From positions 1-5,343 of the forward strand of contig JAGPVU010000143.1 in assembly GCA_018066825.1 (NCBI GenBank): DNA of 5,343 nt. The letters run 5' to 3'. How positions within the stretch are numbered: position 1 is the stretch's first letter; the number at the start of each line of letters is the position of its first letter. A program made the position numbers and the translations under genes. The stretch comes from Cycloclasticus sp. (GTDB lineage: Bacteria; Pseudomonadota; Gammaproteobacteria; Methylococcales; Cycloclasticaceae). This document shows positions 1 to 5,343 of this stretch, in pieces. Under the pieces are notes generated by a model. It did no database searches. It saw only the letters and a program-made list of their open reading frames with translations, and had not been told where the DNA came from.

Positions 1-694
1 AGTGGCGTCTATTGAACAACTGCGTCAACCCGTCTTTTATGCTCAGATCGAGTAGTTGTTTTTTACTGGCTTCTAAACGTTTGATGAGTTGATTTGTACT
101 TAGTTCTGCAAGGAACACTTGCCTCTTTTGACTTTCGAGCATGTAACCCGCAAAAGATGCAATGACAAAAAATCCAAAAAAATTGAATATTGCAAAAGTC
201 AGCTCTAGTAGTGAGTGAGGGCTGAGAGTGACTGTGTATATTAACGTGCAAAAATATAACAAAGCGAGTAATAAGGCATGAGTCCAACTGATGCCGAATA
301 AGATAAAAAAAGCGGCGAGGGGTAAGCCTGTAGAGTGAAGAACCATAGGCGCTATTGTGGGCATTTGATACACTGCAATAAGAACCCCGCCGCTAATAGC
401 AATAGTGGACAAGGTGTTATAGCTTAAGCTATGAGGTGCATAGAGGCGATGGTAGGTGAAAGCATAAAATAAGATGCAATGAAGTATGATGACGGCATAA
501 ACAAGGCGGTATGAATCTTGGTAGTTGATGGTCTGTAGCGGAAGTAGGGCAAAGTACAAAACACTGTACAAGACGATGGCCACAAACATGGCGAGCCTAA
601 CCAAGCGAGTATTGATGTTCAGCTGTTTTTTTTGAAAGTCTTCCTCTAAAGCTTGATCGGCGAAAGTAAGCTTTAATCTTGATTTGAATCTCAC
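1..694 (-). CDS. Membrane-bound diguanylate cyclase (GGDEF), C-terminus cut by window edge
   Basis: The reading frame is open from a GTG at 694 down to the window edge, giving 231 visible residues. After a short polar N-terminus (about 1-30) come about six hydrophobic segments, roughly residues 31-51, 62-82, 94-111, 113-133, 136-155 and 166-187. A charged helix follows (188-219, probably the signalling linker), then DGLTQLFNRR at 221-230. That sequence is the classic opening of a GGDEF domain, which makes cyclic di-GMP from two GTP. The GGDEF active-site loop lies outside the window, so catalytic competence cannot be judged. The six-helix region is presumably the sensor; I do not recognise it as a named family. 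The start is uncertain: an in-frame TAA at 709-707 closes the frame upstream, the next ATG lies inside the first membrane helix, and no clear Shine-Dalgarno precedes the GTG. The gene lies 84 bp downstream of proS on the same strand. Confidence 0.85.
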   Translation of the reverse strand, partial: MRFKSRLKLTFADQALEEDFQKKQLNINTRLVRLAMFVAIVLYSVLYFALLPLQTINYQDSYRLVYAVIILHCILFYAFTYHRLYAPHSLSYNTLSTIAISGGVLIAVYQMPTIAPMVLHSTGLPLAAFFILFGISWTHALLLALLYFCTLIYTVTLSPHSLLELTFAIFNFFGFFVIASFAGYMLESQKRQVFLAELSTNQLIKRLEASKKQLLDLSIKDGLTQLFNRRH

Positions 695-778
695 GGATTC
701 ATTTTTTTAGTCATGGCTTAGTCGCTAATAAAAAAAGTGTTGCTCTATACTATAGACCTTGTAATAAAAAGCGTTAGA

Positions 779-2479
779 TCAAACCGTCAAATAATCAATA
801 ATGTCCGCTAATGGAATGTCTTTGCTGTCTGTATCTGTTCGGCCTTTATATTCCACCGTGCCCTTGTCTAGTCCTTTATCACCTAAGACGATACGGTGTG
901 GAATACCAATTAACTCCATATCCGAAAACATAAAGCCGGGGCGTACCTTTCGATCATCGAATAACACCTCAAAACCGGCTGTTTGCAGTTCGAGGTACAG
1001 TTTTTCGGCCGCGTTTTTTAAGCGTTCAGACTTGTGCATATTCATCGGTAATAACGCGATTTGAAAAGGTGCTAGAGCCTCAGGCCATATAATGCCCTTA
1101 TCGTCGTGGTTTTGTTCAATAGCGGCTGCGATCACCCGCGATACGCCGATACCATAGCAACCCATGGTCAGGGTTTGGTTTTTTCCATTTTCGTCTAATA
1201 CCGTGGCATTCATCGCTGCACTGTATTTAGTACCAAGTTGGAAAATATGCCCCACTTCGATGCCGCGAGCGATGGTTAATGTGCCTATGCCGTCCGGACT
1301 CGGGTCACCCTCGACAACTTGTCGAATATCTTCAATGCGTTGCGGTTCGGCTAAGTCTCGGCCCCAATTAACGCCGCTAAAGTGGTGGTCATTTTCATTG
1401 GCGCCGCAAACAAAATTACCGAGCTGTGCAGCGCTGCGATCTGCAATTAACGGAATCGTTAGCCCGATAGGGCCTAGGTAGCCGGCGTCGCAACCGGCGG
1501 TCTGTCTAATTTGCTCTTCGCTGGCCATCGTTAACGGGCTTAAAACACCGTCCAGTTTTTCAGCTTTAATTTCGTTAAGCATGTGGTCGCCGCGAAGCAA
1601 TAGCGCGACAACGTTGTCGTTATCGCCTTTAACCAACAAGGTTTTCAGGCATTGTGAGGCGTCGATAGTTAAAAAGCTGCTGACTTCTTCGATGCTACGT
1701 TTTTGGCTCGTTAGGATTTTCTCTATAGCTTGAGAGGGGGCGGCTCGTTCAGTACTCGGCGCCAATGCTTCAGCCTTTTCAACGTTGGCTGCGTACTGGC
1801 TGTCGGTTGAAAAGGCGATGGCATCTTCACCAGAATCTGCCAACACATGAAACTCGTGCGATGCATTGCCGCCAATTGAGCCCGTGTCCGCCAGCACCGA
1901 CCTAAAATTAAGGCCGAGGGTGCTGAAAATGTTGTTATACGCCTGAAACATGCGCTCATACGTTTGTTGCAAGGATTCGTCGCTAAGGTGGAAAGAGTAG
2001 GCGTCTTTCATTAGAAATTCGCGCGCTCGCATGACACCGAAGCGGGGGCGAATTTCATCACGAAATTTCGTTTGTATTTGGTAATAATTGATCGGTAATT
2101 GCTTGTAGCTTTTTATTTCATTGCGCGCCAGTTCAGTGACAATTTCTTCATGCGTTGGGCCTAAACAAAATTCACGTCCAGGGCGATCATGGAGTCGGGC
2201 TAGCTCGGGGCCATATTGTTCCCACCGACCTGATTCCTGCCAAAGTTCGGCGGGTTGCACTACCGGCATAGATACTTCAAGTGCGCCAGCCTTGTTCATT
2301 TCATCGCGTACAACCGCTTGCACTTTGTGTAGCACTCGAACGCCTAAAGGTAGCCAACTATATAGCCCAGCGGCCAATTTGCGGACTAGGCCGGCTCTAA
2401 TCATCAATTGATGGCTGATGATTTCAGCGTCTGACGGGGTTTCTTTAACGGTATTAAGGGGAAATTGACTGGTGCGCAT
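779..2479 (-). CDS. proS: Prolyl-tRNA synthetase, bacterial type with editing domain
   Basis: This cytoplasmic class II aminoacyl-tRNA synthetase charges tRNA-Pro with proline using ATP. At 566 residues it has the usual length of the bacterial long form (E. coli about 572). The N-terminus MRTSQFPLNTVKETPSDAE is typical of the family and supports the ATG at 2479. Visible parts: the motif 1 region around 60-86; the proline-recognition loop LGPTHEE (106-112); motif 2 around 138-158 with FRDEIRPRFG and conserved R140; an insertion domain about 225-405 that hydrolyses mischarged Ala-tRNA, with K279 in CLKTLLV and a histidine in HHFSGVNWGRD (365-375); motif 3 GCYGIGVSR (440-448) with R448; and an anticodon-binding domain about 470-566. 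All expected elements are present, so it should be functional. No strong Shine-Dalgarno is seen upstream. The gene lies 94 bp downstream of the sigma-54 activator on the same strand; no functional link between the two is evident. Confidence 0.98.
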   Translation of the reverse strand: MRTSQFPLNTVKETPSDAEIISHQLMIRAGLVRKLAAGLYSWLPLGVRVLHKVQAVVRDEMNKAGALEVSMPVVQPAELWQESGRWEQYGPELARLHDRPGREFCLGPTHEEIVTELARNEIKSYKQLPINYYQIQTKFRDEIRPRFGVMRAREFLMKDAYSFHLSDESLQQTYERMFQAYNNIFSTLGLNFRSVLADTGSIGGNASHEFHVLADSGEDAIAFSTDSQYAANVEKAEALAPSTERAAPSQAIEKILTSQKRSIEEVSSFLTIDASQCLKTLLVKGDNDNVVALLLRGDHMLNEIKAEKLDGVLSPLTMASEEQIRQTAGCDAGYLGPIGLTIPLIADRSAAQLGNFVCGANENDHHFSGVNWGRDLAEPQRIEDIRQVVEGDPSPDGIGTLTIARGIEVGHIFQLGTKYSAAMNATVLDENGKNQTLTMGCYGIGVSRVIAAAIEQNHDDKGIIWPEALAPFQIALLPMNMHKSERLKNAAEKLYLELQTAGFEVLFDDRKVRPGFMFSDMELIGIPHRIVLGDKGLDKGTVEYKGRTDTDSKDIPLADIIDYLTV

Positions 2480-2573
2480 AATGATTTGACGTAGCTGGCT
2501 AGGTTAAATAAAACCCACATTCTACGATGAAAACAGCAGCTGACCTAGTGGATTGCTCGAATAGCAGAAGTTT

Positions 2574-3521
2574 TTAAGCGGCTAATTCTTTCCAGCGTTT
2601 AAGTTTTCTATCTAAGGTGCGTCTAGAAATGCCCAGCGTCAACGCGGCTTTAGATTTATTGCCATTGTTCTCATGAATGGTATGGAGAATAAACGTTTTC
2701 TCATGCGCCTCTAAGCTCTTGTCAGACGGATTTCGAATGGGTGCTAGCGAGGTGATTTTTTTCTGTAAGGGAATGTTTAGTAATAGCGAGCGCTCGATAT
2801 GGTTCCTTAATTCGCGAATATTGCCGGGCCAGTGGTAGGTTTTGAGAGTTTTAAGCGATTGAGGCGTTAAGGTGGTCGCTGGCAAGCTGTGTTCTTCACA
2901 CAATTGAGCGATAAAGTTATTGCTGAGCCCCTCAATGTCATCTAAGCGATCACGTAAGGGTGGGGCGGTAAAAGGTAACACGCTCAAGCGGTAAAACAAG
3001 TCGGCTCTGAATGCGCCCTCTTTAACCAGTTGTTTTAAATGACGGTTGGTGGCAGCGATGATGCGCACGCTGCTTGTGAGTTCGATGTCTGCGCCGACGG
3101 GGCGAAAGGTTTTTTCTTCAAGCAAGTGCAGTAACTTGGCTTGAAAGTCGTAAGCCAACTCACCAATTTCATCTAAAAATAAGGTGCCGTTGTTGGCGCT
3201 CGCGACCAGGCCTGCTCTGGCTTGTTTGGCGCCGGTAAAAGCCCCTTTTGTATGGCCGAAAAGCTCGGTTTCTAATAAGTTTTGGCTAAAGGTTGCGCAA
3301 TTGATGGATATAAACCGGCCCTTACGCCCACTGCTATCGTGAATACGCCTGGCGAGTAAGCTTTTACCGGTTCCTGTTTCGCCTTCTAATAAAATAGGGG
3401 AGCTTTTTGTCGCCACGCTATCGAGCGCGTTTAATAATTGGATCACAGCAGGGTTGTCACCCGCATAGGGGTTACGATCACGAATGGCTTTGCGCTCGGT
3501 AGCAGATTTATGGTGATGCAT
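2574..3521 (-). CDS. Sigma-54-dependent transcriptional activator without sensor domain (PspF-like layout)
   Basis: This is a bacterial enhancer-binding protein that uses ATP hydrolysis to open sigma-54 RNA polymerase complexes. The AAA+ domain is complete: Walker A GETGTGKS (47-54), the sigma-54-contacting GAFTGA loop (93-98), Walker B LFLDE (114-118), sensor I N159, arginine fingers R172 and R178 in FRADLFYR, and sensor II R236 in WPGNIREL. A Fis-type helix-turn-helix occupies about 271-312 (GNKSKAALTLGISRRTLDRK). Only about 20 residues precede the AAA+ core, so there is no receiver, PAS, GAF or ligand-binding domain; the layout and 315-residue length resemble PspF. A TAA (3524-3522) directly precedes the ATG, so the frame cannot extend upstream. 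No good Shine-Dalgarno is visible. The gene diverges from the porin, with a palindrome and a sigma-54 promoter between them, which makes the porin operon the likely target. The cognate signal is unknown. Confidence is high for the family and moderate for the target. Confidence 0.9.
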   Translation of the reverse strand: MHHHKSATERKAIRDRNPYAGDNPAVIQLLNALDSVATKSSPILLEGETGTGKSLLARRIHDSSGRKGRFISINCATFSQNLLETELFGHTKGAFTGAKQARAGLVASANNGTLFLDEIGELAYDFQAKLLHLLEEKTFRPVGADIELTSSVRIIAATNRHLKQLVKEGAFRADLFYRLSVLPFTAPPLRDRLDDIEGLSNNFIAQLCEEHSLPATTLTPQSLKTLKTYHWPGNIRELRNHIERSLLLNIPLQKKITSLAPIRNPSDKSLEAHEKTFILHTIHENNGNKSKAALTLGISRRTLDRKLKRWKELAA

Positions 3522-3539
3522 TTAGCTTATGTAGGGTGT

Positions 3540-3569
3540 CATTTTGTCTCGTTATTTTGAGACAAAATG
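3540..3569. promoter_or_regulatory. 11-bp perfect inverted repeat, probable activator-binding site (UAS)
   Basis: The arms CATTTTGTCTC (3540-3550) and GAGACAAAATG (3559-3569) are exact reverse complements around an 8-bp spacer (3551-3558). Outside them, GGG (3534-3536) and CCC (3571-3573) extend the symmetry imperfectly. The centre lies about 105 bp upstream of the -24 element and about 130 bp upstream of the predicted porin start, a usual place for an enhancer bound by a dimeric Fis-type sigma-54 activator. The centre is also about 33 bp upstream of the activator's own ATG, so the same site could control the activator. It lies between divergent gene starts, so a terminator role is unlikely. 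That the neighbouring activator is the ligand is inferred. Confidence 0.7.
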
Positions 3570-3614
3570 TCCCATAAGTCCAATGCCAATTAGCTTCAAT
3601 GACTATTGAGTGGC

Positions 3615-3640
3615 AAAAAAACAAGCAAATCAAGGCGCCA
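3615..3640. promoter_or_regulatory. A-tract plus partial IHF-like core (possible DNA bend)
   Basis: A run of seven A (3615-3621) is followed six bases later by AATCAA (3628-3633), which matches the first half of the IHF consensus WATCAANNNNTTR. The second half reads CCA instead of TTR. IHF sites often carry an A-tract on this side, and a bend between UAS and promoter is a common part of sigma-54 control regions. The match is incomplete, so this is a weak call; the A-tract alone may bend the DNA. Confidence 0.25.
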
Positions 3641-3657
3641 TCGTCAGATCTTCAAAC

Positions 3658-3673
3658 TGGCACTAGTTTTGCT
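3658..3673 (+). promoter_or_regulatory. Sigma-54 (-24/-12) promoter of the porin-tupA unit
   Basis: The sequence TGGCAC-TAGTT-TTGCT fits the sigma-54 consensus TGGCACRNNNNTTGCW, with a mismatch only at R. The invariant GG (3659-3660) and GC (3671-3672) are separated by exactly 10 bases, as sigma-54 requires. By the usual offset, transcription should begin near 3684, about 50 bases before the porin start codon. The promoter faces the porin and lies downstream of the palindrome and the divergent sigma-54 activator gene, a consistent arrangement. Confidence 0.9.
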
Positions 3674-3688
3674 CTAGTCAGTAAGATG

Positions 3689-3704
3689 GGCTCAAGTGAG
3701 AGCC
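3689..3704 (+). other. Small hairpin in the predicted 5' leader of the porin mRNA
   Basis: GGCTC (3689-3693) and GAGCC (3700-3704) are perfect complements around a 6-base loop. If transcription starts near 3684, the stem begins only about six bases from the 5' end. Such positions can protect an mRNA from 5'-end-dependent decay, but a five-pair stem is short and may be chance. No U-run follows, so it is not an intrinsic terminator. Confidence 0.3.
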
Positions 3705-3725
3705 AGTGAATTATAAATAAAAAAT

Positions 3726-3730
3726 GGGAA
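3726..3730 (+). promoter_or_regulatory. Ribosome-binding site favouring the second ATG of the porin
   Basis: GGGAA lies five bases before the ATG at 3736 and overlaps the G of an earlier in-frame ATG at 3724. The earlier ATG is preceded only by an A/T stretch without a Shine-Dalgarno. This favours 3736, which also gives a more typical signal peptide beginning MKCKK. Confidence 0.6.
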
Positions 3731-3735
3731 TACAA

Positions 3736-5094
3736 ATGAAATGTAAAAAATTAGCCTTGGCCTTGGCTGTCTGTAGCAGTTTTTCTTTACCCGCTTATGC
3801 CGGTTCAGAGCTAACCACCTTATTAATGTTGTTACATGAAAATGGCACGATCTCTAAAGAACAGTATCAACGTGTCTTAGCGGAAGCGCAAGCAACAGAA
3901 CAGAAAGCTACGCAGGAAAAACAGGCTCTGCAAAGTCAACTGGATAAAGCGAGTAAGGTTGAGGTTAATTTAGAGAAGGGCGGTATTGCAGCGGCAACAC
4001 GTGACGGCGACTTTACTGCAAAAGTTGGTGGTCGTATGCAGTTAGATGCCGCTTGGTCTGGTGAAGACAGTTCGAATAGTGGTAGCACATTGGGTGATGG
4101 CACCAAATTACGTCGCGCGAGGTTTTACCTAAAAGGCACGGTGTATAAAGACTGGTTTTATAAATTTGAATACGACTTTGCCGGCTCGGGCGATACCAAA
4201 AAAGGTATTACCGACATTTGGTTAGGTTATAACGGCTATGATATGGAAGGCTTGAGCGTAAAAGTGGGCCACTTTAGAGATCCTTTTATGCTGCAAGACG
4301 CAGTAAGTGATAACGACACGCAATTTACAGAAAGAGCATCTATCGATGCCTTTACCGCTGGGCGTCATATCGGTGTGATGGGAAGTGTGGACCGTAAACA
4401 TTGGACAGCCGCCTTCGGGGTGTTTGGCGAGAGTGCGAGTAAAGCGGGAGGTTCAGACGATGAAGGCTGGGGCACCGCGGGCCGCGTCACTTGGATGCCG
4501 GTAAATGAAACTGGCTCTCTAGTCCATTTGGGCTTAGCGGCTGATTACCGTAGTACGCGTGGTGGTGATGTACAGTTCAAGCAACAAGCAGAAACGCATG
4601 TATCTGAGGTAAACTTTGTGGATACAGGTGCGCTGACAGATGTGGATAGCTATTTAACCCTAGGGGCCGAACTTGCGGTAGTTAAAGGCGCTTTCTCTGC
4701 GCAAACAGAATATGTACGGACGACACTGGATCGTGATTTAGCCAGCAACCCAACATTTGATGGCTGGTACGCGCAAGCGGGTTGGTTTTTAACCGGTGAA
4801 TCACGCCCGTATACCCATAAAGGTGCTAAATTCAAAGGTGTTACGCCGAATAGCATTGTCGGTAAAGGCGGCATTGGTGCATGGGAACTCGCACTGCGCT
4901 ATAGCACCATTGATTTAAGCGATAGCGGTATTGTTGGCGGTGAAATGGATAATTTGACCCTAGGGTTAAACTGGTTTCCTGCACCAGGATTACGCGTCTC
5001 AGCAAATTATATAAAAATGCTCGAGATGGACGGTGGTGTTCATGATAATGAAGAAGCAGACATTATGCAGCTTCGGGCCCAATGGGGATTCTAA
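3736..5094 (+). CDS. Outer-membrane porin, OprP/OprO-like (Porin_O_P family), probable oxyanion channel
   Basis: This is a secreted beta-barrel channel of 452 residues (456 if the ATG at 3724 is used). A signal peptide (1-22) ends at the AYA/GS cleavage site. A helical, coiled-coil-like segment follows (about 24-78): LLHENGTISKEQYQRVL, then a Glu/Gln/Lys-rich stretch. The barrel runs from about 93 to the C-terminus. Family-typical blocks are KLRRARFYLKGTVYKDWFY (about 124-142), VGHFRDPFMLQD (177-188) and TERAS (198-202). The last residues, QLRAQWGF, end in the terminal aromatic residue used as an outer-membrane assembly signal. Characterised relatives OprP and OprO pass phosphate and pyrophosphate. 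The downstream tupA-like gene suggests tungstate or molybdate as the relevant anion here, which is inference, since substrate cannot be read from sequence. It is preceded by a sigma-54 promoter and diverges from a sigma-54 activator; tupA follows after 60 bp, probably in the same transcript. Confidence 0.85.
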   Translation: MKCKKLALALAVCSSFSLPAYAGSELTTLLMLLHENGTISKEQYQRVLAEAQATEQKATQEKQALQSQLDKASKVEVNLEKGGIAAATRDGDFTAKVGGRMQLDAAWSGEDSSNSGSTLGDGTKLRRARFYLKGTVYKDWFYKFEYDFAGSGDTKKGITDIWLGYNGYDMEGLSVKVGHFRDPFMLQDAVSDNDTQFTERASIDAFTAGRHIGVMGSVDRKHWTAAFGVFGESASKAGGSDDEGWGTAGRVTWMPVNETGSLVHLGLAADYRSTRGGDVQFKQQAETHVSEVNFVDTGALTDVDSYLTLGAELAVVKGAFSAQTEYVRTTLDRDLASNPTFDGWYAQAGWFLTGESRPYTHKGAKFKGVTPNSIVGKGGIGAWELALRYSTIDLSDSGIVGGEMDNLTLGLNWFPAPGLRVSANYIKMLEMDGGVHDNEEADIMQLRAQWGF

Positions 5095-5112
5095 TTTAAT
5101 TTGAATGGATAA

Positions 5113-5132
5113 GGGTGTCTTTAACAGTACCC
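5113..5132 (+). other. Weak intercistronic stem between porin and tupA
   Basis: GGGT (5113-5116) can pair with ACCC (5129-5132), extended only by two G-U pairs. No U-run follows, so it is not a convincing terminator. It could act as a processing or decay boundary that separates porin from tupA expression, or it may be chance. Confidence 0.15.
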
Positions 5133-5154
5133 GTTTAATGGTAAAAATAATCAA

Positions 5155-5343
5155 ATGAATAAATATATGACGAGTGCCATTTTTGTGGCAGCTGTGTTGA
5201 TGTCGAACATCGTCTGGGCGGAAAATACCCTAAGAATGTCGACAACAACAAGTACCGAAAATTCGGGTTTATTAGCAGTATTAAACCCAGTATTTGAAGC
5301 AAAATATCAGGTTAAATTAGGCGTTATCGCAGTCGGAACGGGC
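5155..5343 (+). CDS. tupA: Tungstate-binding periplasmic protein TupA, N-terminal part only
   Basis: The 63 visible residues begin with a signal peptide (about 1-22, ending VWA before ENTLRMS). Next comes TTTSTENSGLL (30-40) and, later, VIAVGTG (57-63). The TTTST segment and the following NSGLL are the hallmark of TupA, the receptor of the TupABC ABC transporter, and contribute to the oxyanion pocket in characterised members. The role would be high-affinity capture of tungstate, possibly also molybdate, in the periplasm for delivery to TupB/TupC, which are not in the window. The start at 5155 has no clear Shine-Dalgarno; an in-frame ATG at 5167 is an alternative and would leave a shorter signal peptide. 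The gene follows the porin by 60 bp on the same strand without a convincing terminator, so co-transcription from the sigma-54 promoter is likely. Family confidence is high; metal specificity is inferred from the family. Confidence 0.85.
   Translation, partial: MNKYMTSAIFVAAVLMSNIVWAENTLRMSTTTSTENSGLLAVLNPVFEAKYQVKLGVIAVGTG

Noticed and set aside
63..287. 74-residue minus-strand open frame inside the cyclase region
   Set aside because: It overlaps the diguanylate cyclase in another frame of the same strand, and the cyclase frame has clear membrane helices and a GGDEF start.
730..755. Possible terminator after proS: CTATA-C-TATAG dyad with a T7 run on the minus strand
   Set aside because: The A/T-only stem has a one-base centre and lies eight bases from the T-run, so it would not form a stable terminator hairpin.
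801..2411. Several open frames overlapping proS on both strands
   Set aside because: They are antisense or out-of-frame shadows of a complete, well-conserved proS and show no recognisable domains.
2519..2524. TAGAAT (minus strand) as a -10 element for proS
   Set aside because: It is one base from the -10 consensus, but no acceptable -35 element lies 16-18 bp upstream. proS presumably has a promoter nearby that I cannot place with confidence.
2553..2575. Hairpin TGCT-CGAAT-AGCA followed by a T-run on the plus strand
   Set aside because: The stem is only four pairs and no plus-strand gene ends there.
3584..3615. Imperfect dyad TGCCA...TGGCA with an inner TCAAT-GACT-ATTGA repeat
   Set aside because: The arms are short, the outer symmetry is broken by extra bases, and it is unrelated to the main palindrome.
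3611..3626. TGGCA...GC as a second sigma-54 promoter
   Set aside because: GG and GC are 11 bases apart instead of 10 and the TTGC element is absent.
4650..4874. Minus-strand open frame inside the porin gene
   Set aside because: It is antisense to a complete porin frame, with no domain or ribosome-binding site.
5112..5119. Octamer AGGGTGTC shared with 3533-3540 beside the palindrome
   Set aside because: Eight bases can recur by chance, and the palindromic part of the upstream site is missing here.
5138..5158. Mini-ORF MVKIIK whose TGA overlaps the tupA ATG
   Set aside because: It has no ribosome-binding site and only six codons; the ATGA overlap is easily explained by chance in A/T-rich spacer.

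Overview
The window looks like chromosomal DNA of a gammaproteobacterium of moderate GC content. This rests on an E. coli-like prolyl-tRNA synthetase, a sigma-54 regulatory circuit, a Gram-negative beta-barrel porin and a GGDEF signalling protein. A marine, free-living lineage is plausible, but the sequence does not fix the genus.

Left half (minus strand). Positions 1-694 hold the N-terminal part of a membrane diguanylate cyclase: six predicted transmembrane helices, a linker helix, then the first residues of a GGDEF domain, cut by the window edge. Its frame has no ATG before the first membrane helix, so it appears to start at GTG. Upstream lies proS (779-2479), a complete prolyl-tRNA synthetase with its editing domain. 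Next is a 315-residue sigma-54 activator (2574-3521) made only of the AAA+ ATPase and a Fis-type DNA-binding helix-turn-helix, with no sensor domain.

Right half (plus strand). Divergent from the activator is an outer-membrane porin of the OprP/OprO (Porin_O_P) type (3736-5094). It is followed 60 bp later by the start of a periplasmic binding protein with the TTTSTENSGLL signature of TupA, the tungstate receptor of the TupABC ABC transporter (5155 to the window end).

The divergent intergenic region (3522-3723) carries a readable control region. It has a perfect 11-bp inverted repeat (3540-3569), an A-tract with a half-matching IHF core, and an almost perfect -24/-12 sigma-54 promoter (3658-3673) pointing at the porin. 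A small hairpin lies in the predicted 5' leader. The repeat centre is about 130 bp upstream of the predicted transcription start, a normal distance for an activator-binding site.

The simplest reading is a self-contained regulon. The sensorless activator binds the palindrome and switches on an oxyanion porin together with a high-affinity tungstate (or molybdate) uptake system. That would couple passage through the outer membrane to periplasmic capture. This coupling, and the question of how an activator without an input domain senses need, are the most interesting points in the window.
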